Assembly (NCBI GenBank): GCA_029298735.1
Contig: JANSLP010000047.1
Location: 62,001 to 126,000 of the forward strand
DNA from: Ophiostoma sp. CBS 140.51
Lineage: Eukaryota; Ascomycota; Sordariomycetes; Ophiostomatales; Ophiostomataceae
Direction: 5' to 3'
DNA: 64,000 bases
Positions 46,201 through 57,895 of the stretch are shown here, one piece after another. A program made the position numbers and the translations under genes. The number at the start of each line of letters is the position of its first letter. The first letter of the stretch is position 1. Below the pieces are notes generated by a model that worked only from the letters and a program-made list of their open reading frames with translations, was not told the DNA's origin and did not search any database.

Positions 46201-48999
46201 ATGTCCCTGATTCCCTACCACCCGCAGGAAGGGCGCGAAATCGTGCTGTAAGGAAACGCCCCTACGTCATATATAGAGCTTTGAAAAACTGTTGCAGATC
46301 GAGCTCAACCTCAAGCTTTGAAGCTCAATTTTGAGCTCTTTGAGCTTCTTTTCAAGGGCATATAGAACTGACTCTTCTCCTCTCCTAGGCGCCACCGGAA
46401 CGCGATTGTCGTCCATGACCCGACGTCGCAACGCCTCGAGATCCGCGGCGTCGCCGAATGCCCGACATGCCACCGTCCACTCCGACCCGGATCGCCTGAA
46501 CGGCCACATTTTGGTAACGATGGCCACCACAGCAACAACTCGTCAGACTACAGTCGACACGAAGGCTATGTAGACCCCAACTACTTCCGCATGCTGCGTG
46601 CCGGCCACCACGTCGGCCAGCTCCGTGCCTCACCAGTTCCCTCGTCGCCGCCGTCTGTTTCCGGAGGTCGATCACCTTCCGGGGCAGCTGGTGCTGCTTC
46701 CCGAGCAGGGCGCAGCAGCCCGCTCCGACGCCTCTTCCAACCTCTTGTCGGACGCGCAGAAGCCGACACTGATGCAGACAGTGTCTCTTCCGTCGACGGT
46801 GACGCGTTCGACCCGGACACCAACAGCGCTGCGGCTGCAGCGACACCGACCTCAGCTTCTCTACCTCACGACGTTCCCAACGATGCCGAGTTCGTGTCGA
46901 GTGCACCATACGTCCCTCCCGACGCAGCCCACCCGATCAACAAGCAGGCGTTCAGTCCCAACTACTTCCGGACCTTCTTCGTCGAGGAGCGCGAGCTAGG
47001 CCGTGGCGGAAAGGGCGTTGTGTTGCTTGTACGGCACGAAATCGACGGCTGCCAGCTGGGCTACTTTGCCTGCAAACGAGTACCCGTCGGCGACGACCAC
47101 GCCTGGCTCGAAAAGGTGCTCGTTGAGGTCGAGCTGCTGGCCAAACTGTCACACCCAAACCTCGTGTCCTACCGCCACGTATGGCTCGAGAATGTGACAC
47201 TCAACCGCTTCGGTCCCAGCGTGGCCTGTGCCTTCATCCTGCAGCAATACTGCAACGGCGGCGACCTGCACCGCTACATCATCGGTGACCAGCCCAAGGA
47301 AGCCACCAAGGAGGAGCTGAAGGCCCGCATGCGCCGCCTTTCCAAAGGCCAGGCCGAGCAGCCTCGGTATCTGTATGGTTCTTACCGCCACCTGGCCTTT
47401 GACGAGATTTACTCGCTCTTCAAGGACATCACATCCGGCCTTGCCTACCTGCATGCCGCCAACTATATCCACCGCGACCTCAAGCCCAGCAACTGCCTGT
47501 TGCACCGCGAGGGCCGCATCATTACTTGTTTGATCAGCGACTTTGGCGAGGTGCAGGCTGAGAATGTTGCACGTAAGTCGACCGGCACTACAGGCACGAT
47601 ATCTTACTGCGCTCCCGAAGTTCTGCGCCAAGACCCGGCCACTGGCCTCTATGGCAACTTCACTACCAAATCGGACGTTTTCTCGCTCGGCATGATTCTG
47701 TATTTTATGTGCTTCGGTCGCCTGCCGTATCGCAGCGCCAATGCCGTCAACGAAGAGCTTGAAGACGTGGCTGAGCTGCGAGCCGAGATCTCGGATTGGA
47801 AGGGCTTTCACTACGAGCGCCGCGAACGACCCGATCTCCCGACCAAACTGTACCAGCTGCTGATGAAGATGCTCTCTGTCAACCCTGCTGAGCGGCCCAG
47901 CGCCAATGAGGTATTGCTAGCCATGCGCACTGACTCAAATGGCCTCGACGGCGTCGGTCTCGGTATCCCGCGTAGCGGACCAGCATCATCGGCCAACATA
48001 GCACCGCCCGTGGGTATTAGTGGTCGCCGTATTCAGAATCTCGATTCGCCCCTTCCCTCTACGCCCGTTCCCGACCCATCCAAATCCATCAACCCACTCG
48101 ACGGAGAGCCATCTTCCTCCCAACGTGTCGAGGATCTCGATGAGACCGCTATTGACGACTCAGACGACCTGCCCTCACCTTTCTTGCGATCATCCGTACG
48201 CAACGGCTTCGCAAGTGCGAACAACCACAAAACGTCGACGTCCCTCACCCTCACACGCAGCCGCGGAAGCCGCGGAAGCCACGGTAGTCACACTGGCCGG
48301 TCGCCCGAGCGAGATGGCCACCCGATGATTACTAGGAGTGCCGACCTAGGTCAACAAGTAGACGCATCTTCTTCTCAAACGCAAACAGCTGGACCGCTCT
48401 CGCCACGGAGGCGTCTCAATCGACAGCTTCAGCAGGGCGACGATGACGACACAGACTTGCACACCCACGACATCGACCGGGATACACCACAACCACATTC
48501 ATCCACATCTCCCCTGTTGGGCCGGCACTCTGACACTGGCGCTGCCCTGCCTCCGTACCTCTTGATGCCGCCGCCCCAGTCGCCCTGGGTCGAGGCTCGT
48601 TTCCGCACCGCCTTCTTCCTTCAGCAACACGCCGCAACCACTGCTTTCGTGCTCCGTGCCACTCTGTTCTTCGTCAAAATCGCCAGCCTCACACGGCCCT
48701 GCTGGCCTTACATGGCCAACCTCGGTGTCAGCGCCTCTCTCCTCTTACTCGCCGCCTTTGACCTCGGTGTCCCCCGCCCGGACGACACCAGCAGCACCCG
48801 CACGTTCATCAGCTACCCGCACCACACGCGCGCCTCGCCGCGGTTCCGCTGGGACTGGCGTGTTAGTGTCTTGTTGTTTGTGCTGCACTTTGTTGTGCTG
48901 GGCCTAGCGTCGCGCAACGACGTGCTGTGCAGTGCTGTCGGGGGTGTTGGCAGTGGCCGTGGCCAAGAGACGTGGGAGACGGAGGACGTGAGATGGTGA
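46201..48999 (+). CDS. iks1: IKS1-type serine/threonine protein kinase
   Basis: Exons 46201-46247 and 46389-48999; 885 residues. The 141 bp intron has donor GTAAGG and acceptor CCTAG. The 47-base first exon encodes MSLIPYHPQEGREIV and joins to RHRNAIVVHDPTSQRLEIRG, the conserved opening of filamentous-fungal Iks1-like kinases. A CPTC knuckle (Cys40, Cys43) follows. Kinase landmarks: glycine loop LGRGGKGVV (219-227), Lys245 in ACKRV, HRDLKPSN with Asp379, DFG with Asp400 and CAPEVL near 424; all catalytic residues are intact. After the kinase domain comes a Ser/Pro-rich linker, and near the C-terminus two hydrophobic spans (about 791-810 and 840-857), so the kinase may be membrane tethered. 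Yeast IKS1 is poorly characterised. An ATG at 46591 would lose the conserved N-terminus. Confidence 0.9.
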
Positions 49000-51709
49000 A
49001 CGATTACAGCTCTTGTGCAGTCTCCGTCCCGGCACCGAACACCTCTCTTCTCACTTGACGAACCTCGGCTCTAATAGTCAGCTCATTCTCTATTGCCGTG
49101 CACAAGTGTGCCCCGGTATGAAGGGACTGGCGATAAAGGCAGAGGGGGTAGACGGACAGAGGGCAGAGGGGAAGAGGTCAATACCTATAGAAGATAACTT
49201 ATTGCAATGGCAGGTGGGGGTTCACGTTGAGGTTGTTTAATATGACACGAAGAAACAAACGACTAATGATGCATTTTCAAAAAGAAGTGGCTTCAGTACT
49301 ATTTTTATTCGGTCACGGTTGCTCGCAGATACTAAAGCATGTTTTTTTCCCTTTCCATCTCTGTCTTGCACATTATATTGTATTATCGTCGGCGATTCTT
49401 GTGAAAATACCATTATTAATTCTCTATGCTTCTTATCTTCCTTACTCTAAGAGTTCAGTTCGTCTCATGATGCAATTATACAGTTGATATAGGCGCGGGG
49501 ACAAGCGGCATGATAGTCGCTTCGGCCTGCTTGTGTATCAGATTGATAAACAAAACGAAAACAAACAAAGAGAAGATCCTAATAAGGAAAGAGGGGGGCA
49601 CAAAATAATAAAGTGCCAGCCTATGATTCCAGATCCAGCCTTTAAGAAAGCGAAGATGAAATAAGGACGCAAAAAGACCGCACAGACGCAGACGTGTTGT
49701 TATATGTTCCGTTTCGAGAAAAAGCTTCCCCGTCCCGTCCCCCTCTCGTTCCTACCCCTCAAGCGTGCCGCGGTTCGTCGGCCGATTTTTTCAGTCATTT
49801 GTTTCTGTTCGTAATTTCTTTTCGCGCCCAGTGAATATGCTGGTCTATTTTCTGTTTTAGGTGATTCCTTGTTTCATTCCATCTTTAAGCCTCCTCTTAC
49901 GTTGCGTAGATCGCTGACGATCTCTCACGGGCACCCAAAGGAGGATATACCGAGGTTTTGGAAAGGTGTCTCTTTGGAAACGGCTCGGCCGACTGCATCA
50001 CCTGCATAGAGGGAATTTCGAAGTTGTGACAGAGAGTCCCAAGTTGTGGGTGCAGGTTGCATTCGGCCTCCCTTTTTGATGCAACGCCTTAACACACCGT
50101 TGTTTGTTTTCTTGCCCATTTTTTTCAGTTACTCACGTTGGTAACCTTAGGTCTTTCTTACTATTCGGGATTTGCTTCAAGAACCTTGAGTCCTAGATAT
50201 GGAAAAGACACATGACTGAAGAAAACAATAGAAAGAGGCAGTTCTACCCCTCTTGTTTACGTTTATAGCTCTGTAGGTATACAAACGGCAGACCTCGTGC
50301 TCGATCCGTCTCTTATTTTCTTCCATACCTTTGTTATCGCATGAACTATTTTATTCTTCGGGTGAAAACAAAATAAACGGCTCTATAATGGAACCTCAAT
50401 ACCAATGTAACGGCGTACAAAATCTCTTAACACAACGACGTAATTACTAAAGGCTATCTGCGCACTGGTCATGAGTTTGTCAGCTATGGCCAAACGCTTA
50501 TGCTTGCCAAGAAGTCCAGAATTGTCATAGAATTTGAGGTTTGAGACGGAATGAAAACGAGCCGAGATTCTTCACATAACAGGACCCGATATCAAACCCC
50601 ACGAGTTTCTAAATCGATATGGAGACAGAGGTCTATATTGGTCGTCCAAGGTAACTAGACAAGAAAGGCTATCCACACAGAGCTGTGCATAGACTATCTT
50701 GTGAAGAGTATATGAAGGCGGTGAAGATGAATAATACTAGCCTTTTCAGATATGTGCTCCATGAAGACGAGGGGGGGATGGAAAAGAGGAGAAGGACCTG
50801 GTTTATGTCATTATTGAATTTTTGCTATTGAGTATGTCTAACTTAGATATGTGCCAATGGTTTATCATGCAGCCATGATGCATTTCCAGCTCGGTATGGT
50901 GAGGGGAGGAAAAGATAAAGACGATATGAACAAAACTGGCCATGATGGGAACATGACGGCATAAGACTTCTCAAAACGGTAACTAGGATATAATGAGCTA
51001 TCGTCGTCGAAAATTAATATTGCTTCTAAGCTGAATGACTGGCCATTCTTTTCACCGATACTTAGTGTCATATCACGCTCTCTAGGACTCCCTGGAGTTT
51101 TTTTCGAGTTTGATTTCTGCCAAGTCGGCCACTATCACATATAATAGGATTCGCTAGAGTGCCTCATTTATTGCATATTGATGGGTAGTGTCAAGCAGAT
51201 ATGCCATATTCAAGTTTACTGTAATGATTGCCTTGTAATAGTATCTACGCGCCCGGCTTTTCCCTTGTCTGCCCGTTTTTTCTGGTCACATTGCCTCTGC
51301 TTTCAAATATCCAGGGCACAGACAGAGGGTGCATAGCACGCTTTCACCAGACATTCGTCTTAAGACAATATACCAGTGTGGGCAGTAGCTCTCTCGCCAT
51401 GATGTCCTACACTTGTGCCGGTGTCTTCACGGTATTGTGTCCTGTCCACGCCTTTTTCTGGAGGGATCATATCACTGTAAAAGCTTTAGTGTGTCAAAAA
51501 CGAATGGGAGTCTCCGTGTTCTTTAACAAGCTTAGAAGCATCTCTGGATACAAATATGCAGCTCATCCTCCAGGATGGCATAAAACATTTGGTGTGTGAA
51601 GAGCTCATCGAAAATCCTACAAAATCTACACAAGGAACCAAAGAGAATAATTTTACTTTTCATTCTAAATTTAAAAACATCAGAAACAAGCCTTTTCACA
51701 CCCATCACA
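49000..51709. other. A+T-richer intergenic block
   Basis: After the kinase stop the sequence becomes visibly richer in A+T from about 49230 and stays so to about 52750. Open frames are short and unconvincing. There are no terminal repeats, transposase motifs or clear RIP-type decay of a recognisable gene. It may be an old insertion or relaxed intergenic DNA. Confidence 0.45.
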
Positions 51710-51874
51710 ATGTGCACCCGCAAGATCTTCATCCACCACCGGTGCGGCCATCCCATCACTGAGCTCCTCGAAGTCTGTGACAATGTCGAGTGCAAGTCAG
51801 TCTACGACCTACCTGTCATCACCAACAAATACACTTGTATCACACCTTCGTGCATGTTCTATGGCCACTTTTGA
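51710..51874 (+). CDS. 54-residue Cys/His microprotein (candidate)
   Basis: A single exon starting MCTRKIFIHHRCGHPITELL and ending at TGA 51874. The start has a good fungal context (ATCACAATG). Six cysteines (residues 2, 12, 23, 28, 43, 48) and the HHRCGH cluster give a likely zinc-ligand set, with a final aromatic YGHF. From memory, short ascomycete proteins beginning MC-x(n)-CGH form a common uncharacterised group, and this fits that style. There is no signal peptide. It sits alone in A+T-richer DNA. It could be a chance frame, but the spacing and density of Cys/His are unlike the surrounding sequence. An in-frame ATG at 51596 would add a low-complexity leader and is less likely. Confidence 0.55.
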   Translation: MCTRKIFIHHRCGHPITELLEVCDNVECKSVYDLPVITNKYTCITPSCMFYGHF

Positions 51875-52764
51875 AACAACATCAGCCTGCAACGTTTAAC
51901 ACATTTTTATCATACATTTTCGTTTACATCATCGAAGTTTGAGCGGCAGCGTGCTATCACGAAGAACATGAAATGACGGCCTAGAAAGATATCGCAACGA
52001 AAATCATGTCCTGTTATTATACTAATGGCTCGACACATATACACATACATTTGCTGAGGAGTTCTGGGAGACTGGCTGGATAGCGTGACCGAATATTTGC
52101 TTAGAAAACCTGTATAAAAATAGTGTGCGCATTGGGCAGACGGTTCTGGACGGAGGATGTGGCATTCTACATCTTGCTTCCTGTATTCACTTGATTTCAA
52201 CCCCTGCCATTATTCTAGTATATTTAATTTCTTGCATAATTCAACATTTGACGCGCCCCGATTATGATTGAAAATACGGGAAATCACCTGTCCTTATTTT
52301 TTTTATTGTACGAATATTCAGAAAGGGTGTGCTGCTTAGTTGTGGTGGGAGTGCCGTTATGGCAGTCTCTTGACAAAATGTGACAGCTAATTTGCAAGAT
52401 ATGGCATAGCTATCAATTTAACAATGTATGGCTTCTCTATACTCAGATCAAGACGGCTGATTCTCCCCGGCCGGTTGTTGACCACTCGGGAGATCTCCTA
52501 TTAGGGACTAGGGGCTACGAATCACTTTGAAAGGGAATAGACACCCGCTCAGAAGACAAGGTACAAGCCGGGCACAGAGAACACTTTGAAGGCTTGATCA
52601 AGAAGACGCTCGACTATTGCAGAGTACTCTATAGTACATTGGCTAATAAAACATGAGCAACAAGAAATTTGACAAAGGAAAGGCGTAAGGCTGGCAAAGT
52701 AAACAAAGAAAGCAAAGCAAGAAGTAATCATCGATTCGTAGTAAAGCAGTCATCCCTCCCATTT
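51875..52764. other. Intergenic
   Basis: The A+T-rich remainder of the block up to the 3' end of the next leftward gene. A T-rich run occurs near 52290. No gene is seen. Confidence 0.5.
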
Positions 52765-54237
52765 CTACGCCAAATCTCGGTCATGCAGCATCTGCCACTT
52801 GTCGTGGGCGGCGTTGATGTGCGTCCTCAGGTCCTCGGCCGTTTCGTACGTCTGGGCCACACCGCTCGACGTGCATAAAACACAGCCGTAGCCCCCATCA
52901 GCACCTTCGCAGTGGCTCTTGGCCAGGAAACGGCGTGACATACCAAATCCTTCTTTCAACTGGTGCGGGCCGCCACGACCTTTCATTTGTTTTGGATCAC
53001 CACCGACCTCCCAGCGGAAACCACAACGGCACTTGTGAGCAGCAGACGGCAATGGACGCCGCACATCAACCTGCAGGGCCATAGCCTCAGGGCAAAAAAT
53101 GTGGAAAACGCTATTCTTGGGGCGGACAAGAGATGTGCCGCCACTGCTGTTGACACTGTTGCCGGTCTTAGCACTGCCACCGGTTGGGCCGTGGCCTTCA
53201 AAGCCAAATCCGCAGTTGTATGCGGACTCGAGATCGGTCGCAATGGGCCGTTGTGGTGGTGGTCTCTTGTGCAGATGTGTTGCATTGTGAGGATGAACAA
53301 TGGCGTCCAGAGAAAAGACTTTGGCAGCGGCTGCCTTGAACATTTCTGGTAAGGGAGGCACAGGTGGTTGAGCCGGTAGGAGGACAAGCTCCTTGGGTGT
53401 CAGGGGAGGTGATGGAGGTTCGGATTGAAAGACTAGAGGACCCGATAGAACAGACCAGGCAGTAGTGCGGTTATCGTCTTCGAGGTAGGTCAGCCATCGG
53501 GCGGAAGGTGCGACTGGCGGTGGTGGGGCGACGGGGATGGGAGCGGGTATTGGAGCGCGAGCCGGTACCGGCGACCGTGATCGATGTGGGGCACCTTCCG
53601 GAGGGATTAGTGACGGAGAGAGTTTGTTGGCGTTGATGTTGTTGTAGTTGTAGCTCATCCGCCCCCCTCTTGACTCCCTTCTCTCGTCTCGCGAGTCTCG
53701 CGATTCTCGCCTCAAAAACTCCTGCCTTGAGGACGAACGCCATTTTGGTGTAGGCAGTTCCCGTGGCACATCGCGCCGGTCCATATCGGCAGCCATACGT
53801 CGATATTGGTCAACAAGGGCTTGGATGGCGGCCACGCGTACCGTCTCAGAAGCTTGCAGGATAACATTGACGTCGAGCGGTCCGTTGTCAGCTTTTTGTA
53901 GGAGTGCTACCTGATCGTGAATGAGATCGCGTTGTGCTGCAAGAGCTCGTCGGCCAGCATTATCGCCTCGAGTGAATGTGCCGCCGAGAATGGCTGCTCC
54001 GAGACTGAAGGTCTCTTTTGTTCGGGAGCCAAGGTTGAGTGAGGTTGTGAGCGCGCAGTTCGTTTGCAGGGTCTTGGTTTTTAGCGTGGTTGTGGCGTGT
54101 CCTGGCCGTCGGTAGTGATTTGAGCGCTCGCGGCGAGATTTCCAGAGGCCATAGAGTTGTGATGCCTGCTCAAAGGAGGTGGTTATATCGTCGACCAGGA
54201 TGCCGACAGTCTCGCTGTTTCTGTTCCGGTAGGCCAT
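52765..54237 (-). CDS. Fungal hypothetical protein with C-terminal C2H2-like motif
   Basis: A single exon, 490 residues, ATG at 54237. The N-terminal 160 residues look helical (SFEQASQLYGLWKSRR, then ALAAQRDLIHDQVALL and VAAIQALVDQYRRMA). An Arg/Ser/Glu-rich stretch near 170-200 and a Pro-rich linker (about 220-310) follow. The C-terminal third is Cys/His rich: HIFCPEAMAL, HKCRCGFRWEVGG, then FLAKSHCEGADGGYGCVLC and a C452-x2-C455-x17-H473-x4-H478 arrangement ending in HDRD. This matches a family I know only as conserved ascomycete hypotheticals. The function is unknown; zinc binding is likely. It is divergent from the Zn2Cys6 regulator 1.7 kb away, which does not prove co-regulation. Confidence 0.8.
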   Translation of the reverse strand: MAYRNRNSETVGILVDDITTSFEQASQLYGLWKSRRERSNHYRRPGHATTTLKTKTLQTNCALTTSLNLGSRTKETFSLGAAILGGTFTRGDNAGRRALAAQRDLIHDQVALLQKADNGPLDVNVILQASETVRVAAIQALVDQYRRMAADMDRRDVPRELPTPKWRSSSRQEFLRRESRDSRDERRESRGGRMSYNYNNINANKLSPSLIPPEGAPHRSRSPVPARAPIPAPIPVAPPPPVAPSARWLTYLEDDNRTTAWSVLSGPLVFQSEPPSPPLTPKELVLLPAQPPVPPLPEMFKAAAAKVFSLDAIVHPHNATHLHKRPPPQRPIATDLESAYNCGFGFEGHGPTGGSAKTGNSVNSSGGTSLVRPKNSVFHIFCPEAMALQVDVRRPLPSAAHKCRCGFRWEVGGDPKQMKGRGGPHQLKEGFGMSRRFLAKSHCEGADGGYGCVLCTSSGVAQTYETAEDLRTHINAAHDKWQMLHDRDLA

Positions 54238-55903
54238 GTTGTATTGTAGTGTATGTCAAATAAGTCTCCGTTCCAGTTTCTCCTTCCACCTGAGAGCCGA
54301 AAGCGTCAAGACTGGTTCTTGTTCGTCACATTGAAAGTGGCATTCCTGAAGATGTCAACTTTGTAGGAATGAGTTGAAGAAAGAAAGGGTTTGAGAGAAG
54401 ACCTCGAAGTCCACGGCGAGAGAAAGAAGAGAGACAAACTGCCTTAATGCAAGGGGCACACCAGCGGCAGCTCGGAGCACGCCGTAGAACACAGCACGAT
54501 CGATGGCTGCAGGCTATTTCAAGGAGGAAGAGCTCCTTCCTCGATGTAGAGCATTCCAATTTTAAGTTTAGTGAAAACTAGGGGAAAGCACACGAAAACA
54601 GAAAGGCTAAATCGATACCGAGTTTAGGTAACGAAAGGCAATATGGAAAAGGAGGGTTGCCAGAATTACGGAGGCTGTTGTGCGTCGATCCGGGGATCTA
54701 TTTTTGTTTCCTGAAGAGAAAGGGGGGAAGGGAAGTTGGATGGACACGGACAGTGAGGAACGAGAAGACGCGGCCGTTCTCTAAACCTCGAACACTGGTT
54801 CAATATGCGCGTCTGGTTCTGTTCCTTCTGAATCCTCCTTCTGGTCAGATTTGCTGCATATCCTGCACCTCCGCGTCTCTTATCTTTCCCTCTATCTCGA
54901 GTTTCCATGACATGCTTCTTGACCATTTCCGTTTTGGGACTGACATAAGACAGCAAAACAGAAAAAAGGGTGTAAACGGCCACGGCCAACGGGCGTCCCG
55001 ACGAGCCAACGGTGGGACCTTGTTTGGCTAGCTCCAGGCCGTGCCCTGCATGTAAGCGGGGGCGCTTCTTCTAATAAATAATGAGGACAAAATAAAAGGG
55101 ACAGAAAGACAAAAGAAGTGAAGAGTTGACGTCCAGAATATTCTTGTCTTGGTCTGTGATGCCCATCCAGTGCGTGAGAGACGGTGATCAATATAAAGGA
55201 TGTCAAATACGGCAGGAGGTAGATGTCGAGGCTGAAAGGTCAGACGAAACGAAACAATAGGACTCCAGCGAGGCAGAAAGGCCCGAATATGAGAAAGCAA
55301 AAGAAGAAAAGAAAGTTGCAAGAAAAAGAAAAGAAAACGACCAGGCCATAGATAGGGCGAGCCGCAAGACGATCCATGCGGGCTACACATACAGTATCGA
55401 CAAAACCCCTGCATTTGTTCTCGCAGGCGCCAGCGTCGCACGTCGTATTTTAGCCCGCTGTCATTGAATTCAGCCCTTTTTGATAGTATGAGAATATTGA
55501 TAGTTGATATCAGACGCGACGAGTTGTATTGATTTTCCCTCGTGGGGGCGCATTCGGTACGTTTTTTCAACGGTCGCCAGGATGAATGAGCTGAGCTTGC
55601 GTGAGATGGTGGTCAGCAGATTTTATGCTTGAAAGAAGGTACCTATCTTTGTGCAGCATCACATTTTGTGCTGGACCATTTATGTGCTTGATGACGCCTT
55701 CCCAAAGCGTGGAGTAATGCAACGGGAGCGAGCCGCTAGCGCGGTTTATGCATTATGTGCAAATACGAAGTCTGGGGCGCGCCTGCCATAAACGCAGACA
55801 AGACACATCCACTCCGCGGGCCATCCCGTTTAATGCCGTCACACTTACAGACTTTCTATGAACGACATACCATCGCATATTTTACGACGCACATCACGCT
55901 GCA
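54238..55903. other. Divergent intergenic region
   Basis: Lies between the leftward C2H2-like gene and the rightward Zn2Cys6 gene. A purine-rich stretch on + near 55260-55350 and mixed sequence elsewhere; no convincing coding frame, although a 180-codon leftward frame exists at 55028-55570. Confidence 0.5.
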
Positions 55904-57322
55904 ATGGTCGGCCCCATCAAGACGCGCCTGGCGTGTGACCGGTGCCACGGCCAGAAGCTGCGGTGTCCGAAACAGTCCGGCAGCCGTGTCTGTACGAGAT
56001 GCGAGCGGGCCGGCGTCGCCTGCATTTTCAGCCCTATTGGGAAGACTAGCGGTGCTTTTCAAAACGGAAGCAGCAATGGGATGAGCCCAATTGATACGGG
56101 CTTTCCAGCGGCGGAGCTGTTTGGCGGTACATCAGACGGCGTGAACTTGAACAACGACGACTGGTCTAGACCGTGCGCAAGCGGCAATGCTGGTAGCAAC
56201 GGAAGCAATGGAACGCCCGGTCTCAATTTTGACGAATTGATACAGATGGCATCTATCGATGCTCCCATATTTACGAGCGATACAGCAAATCTCTTTGCAG
56301 GGATGTCTCCCGAGATGACGTCCGGCATGACTCCGGAGACAACGGCACCAACTGCCGTCAACTCGGCAAACTTGGCTAGTTCGACCGCCACTCCCAAGGA
56401 CACGACAAATACCGCGACCAGCACAACTCTCACCCACCGTCTTGCCAAACTCGTGGTCGACACCGACTTGCTTTATGAGGCACTGCCAAACGAGTCGACG
56501 ATGCATGTTCCGCTGGAGGCAGGCAGTAGCGATGGCTGTGAAAGAAACGGCGAAAGTGACGGCGCAACCCCCGATGGTGACGCACAGGTGCCTTTTCTCG
56601 CCTTCTTGGACCGCCCCCACTATTCGCAAGACAAGTTTGCCAAGAAGGAATTCCTCGAGCGCGTGTTTGATATTACGCAGCGCCTGTCTACGGCTTATGC
56701 TGATGCTGATGCCGCGCCCAAGAAGACCAAGAATGCGGCCAACGGAACCAGAAACGGACGAGAGGCCGAGGAGGCTTGCGATGCCGACAACTGTTTACAT
56801 ACGGTCGACCTTCCCGGTAACCTGTCCTCACTGGAGGCAGCTTTTCTTGAGAGCGGCGTCTCCGCCAAGAAGCCCCGCTCCACTGGCAACGACATCGACC
56901 TCACTGTCGTCTCCCTCCTCGTGGCTGCCCACACCCGCCTACTGGATGTCCTCGTGCGCATCGTGCACGGAATCTTTGCCTGCTACCGGCTGCGCGTGGC
57001 CACGTCAACACTCGACGACGCCGAGATGCAGCTGCCGGACCTGATGATTGGCGGGTCATTCGTACCGCCCAAAGGGTCGGCGGCGCTGGTGCACGCTTTT
57101 CTGTTACGACATCTCCTGGACAGTCTGCAGACGGGCGTCGAGCTGTATTGGGCCAAGCTCAAAGAGGTAGATGACAGCGAGAGCAGCGAAAAGAGCCTCG
57201 CCAACCGGGAACGACATATTGCGGCCCTCCAATTTGGCGTGCTCAAAGAACGTCACGACGCGACGCTGCATCACCTGGTGGCCGTCGGCACGGACCTGGC
57301 ATCGACGGGGCTGATAAAGTGA
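55904..57322 (+). CDS. Zn(II)2Cys6 transcription factor
   Basis: A single exon, 472 residues. The N-terminal binuclear cluster is C11-x2-C14-x6-C21-x8-C30-x2-C33-x6-C40 with the basic RLACDRCHGQKLRCPKQ context, the standard fungal DNA-binding domain. Residues 45-190 are low-complexity, rich in Ser, Asn, Gly and Thr. The C-terminal half holds helices (LAKLVVDTDLLYEALP, DKFAKKEFLERVFDITQRL, LVAAHTRLLDVLVRIVHGIF) resembling the regulatory region of AflR-type regulators of secondary metabolism; that subgroup call is tentative. There is no fungal-specific middle homology region that I can see. Downstream on the same strand is a small secreted protein gene and then, converging, a purine nucleoside permease-type gene, which may be its local targets. 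Confidence 0.88.
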   Translation: MVGPIKTRLACDRCHGQKLRCPKQSGSRVCTRCERAGVACIFSPIGKTSGAFQNGSSNGMSPIDTGFPAAELFGGTSDGVNLNNDDWSRPCASGNAGSNGSNGTPGLNFDELIQMASIDAPIFTSDTANLFAGMSPEMTSGMTPETTAPTAVNSANLASSTATPKDTTNTATSTTLTHRLAKLVVDTDLLYEALPNESTMHVPLEAGSSDGCERNGESDGATPDGDAQVPFLAFLDRPHYSQDKFAKKEFLERVFDITQRLSTAYADADAAPKKTKNAANGTRNGREAEEACDADNCLHTVDLPGNLSSLEAAFLESGVSAKKPRSTGNDIDLTVVSLLVAAHTRLLDVLVRIVHGIFACYRLRVATSTLDDAEMQLPDLMIGGSFVPPKGSAALVHAFLLRHLLDSLQTGVELYWAKLKEVDDSESSEKSLANRERHIAALQFGVLKERHDATLHHLVAVGTDLASTGLIK

Positions 57323-57895
57323 GGGGCAAGAATACACGACTGTTTTAGGACCTGTTTTCACCCCCCTCTCTTTATCCCGGATTCGCGAAAATCCGATGCT
57401 CTGTGTACATGCTATTCAGCCGGTAGCCCAGTACCTGGTAAACACCAGGCTTGGTGGACACAAAAATCAGGCACGGGATACATTATCTTCATGGACAGTA
57501 TGAATGTCCGTCGACATGAATCTGCTCGTTTTGGAAACGACGATGCACGCGGCCAAAAACAGATGTTAAAGTGAGGACATATGACACTCAGCATGACACT
57601 CAACACTCTCGGTTAAATCGAGCTTGCCACGACACGGATCTCGTCTACGATTGCCAGCATGCATATCATTTATTTTTCTACTGCGGAAAAGGAGGGGAAA
57701 AGAAGGTTTAAACGAAGTAGTCTAGATTTCATATCAAAAAGTGGCCATGACGACAGAAGCAGTAACCTCCACCGCTCCTGAGCCGTTCCACCTCCTCCCT
57801 GGGTCTCTGAATCTGTTCATAAATAGATCGCAATCCTACATCATCGTCTTGCCAGATCGTCTCAACAATTAAACGCAGGTTGACTTGTCATCACG
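57323..57895. other. Promoter of the small secreted protein gene
   Basis: Sequence between the regulator stop and the small secreted protein start. It includes a TATA-like ATAAATA at 57819-57825. No other gene is seen. Confidence 0.5.
57819..57825 (+). promoter_or_regulatory. TATA-like element
   Basis: ATAAATA about 70 bases before the ATG of the small secreted protein gene, a usual distance for a short fungal leader. Confidence 0.4.

Noticed and set aside
46591..48999. Kinase start at ATG 46591
   Set aside because: Upstream sequence encodes the conserved Iks1-like N-terminus joined through a well-formed intron to ATG 46201.
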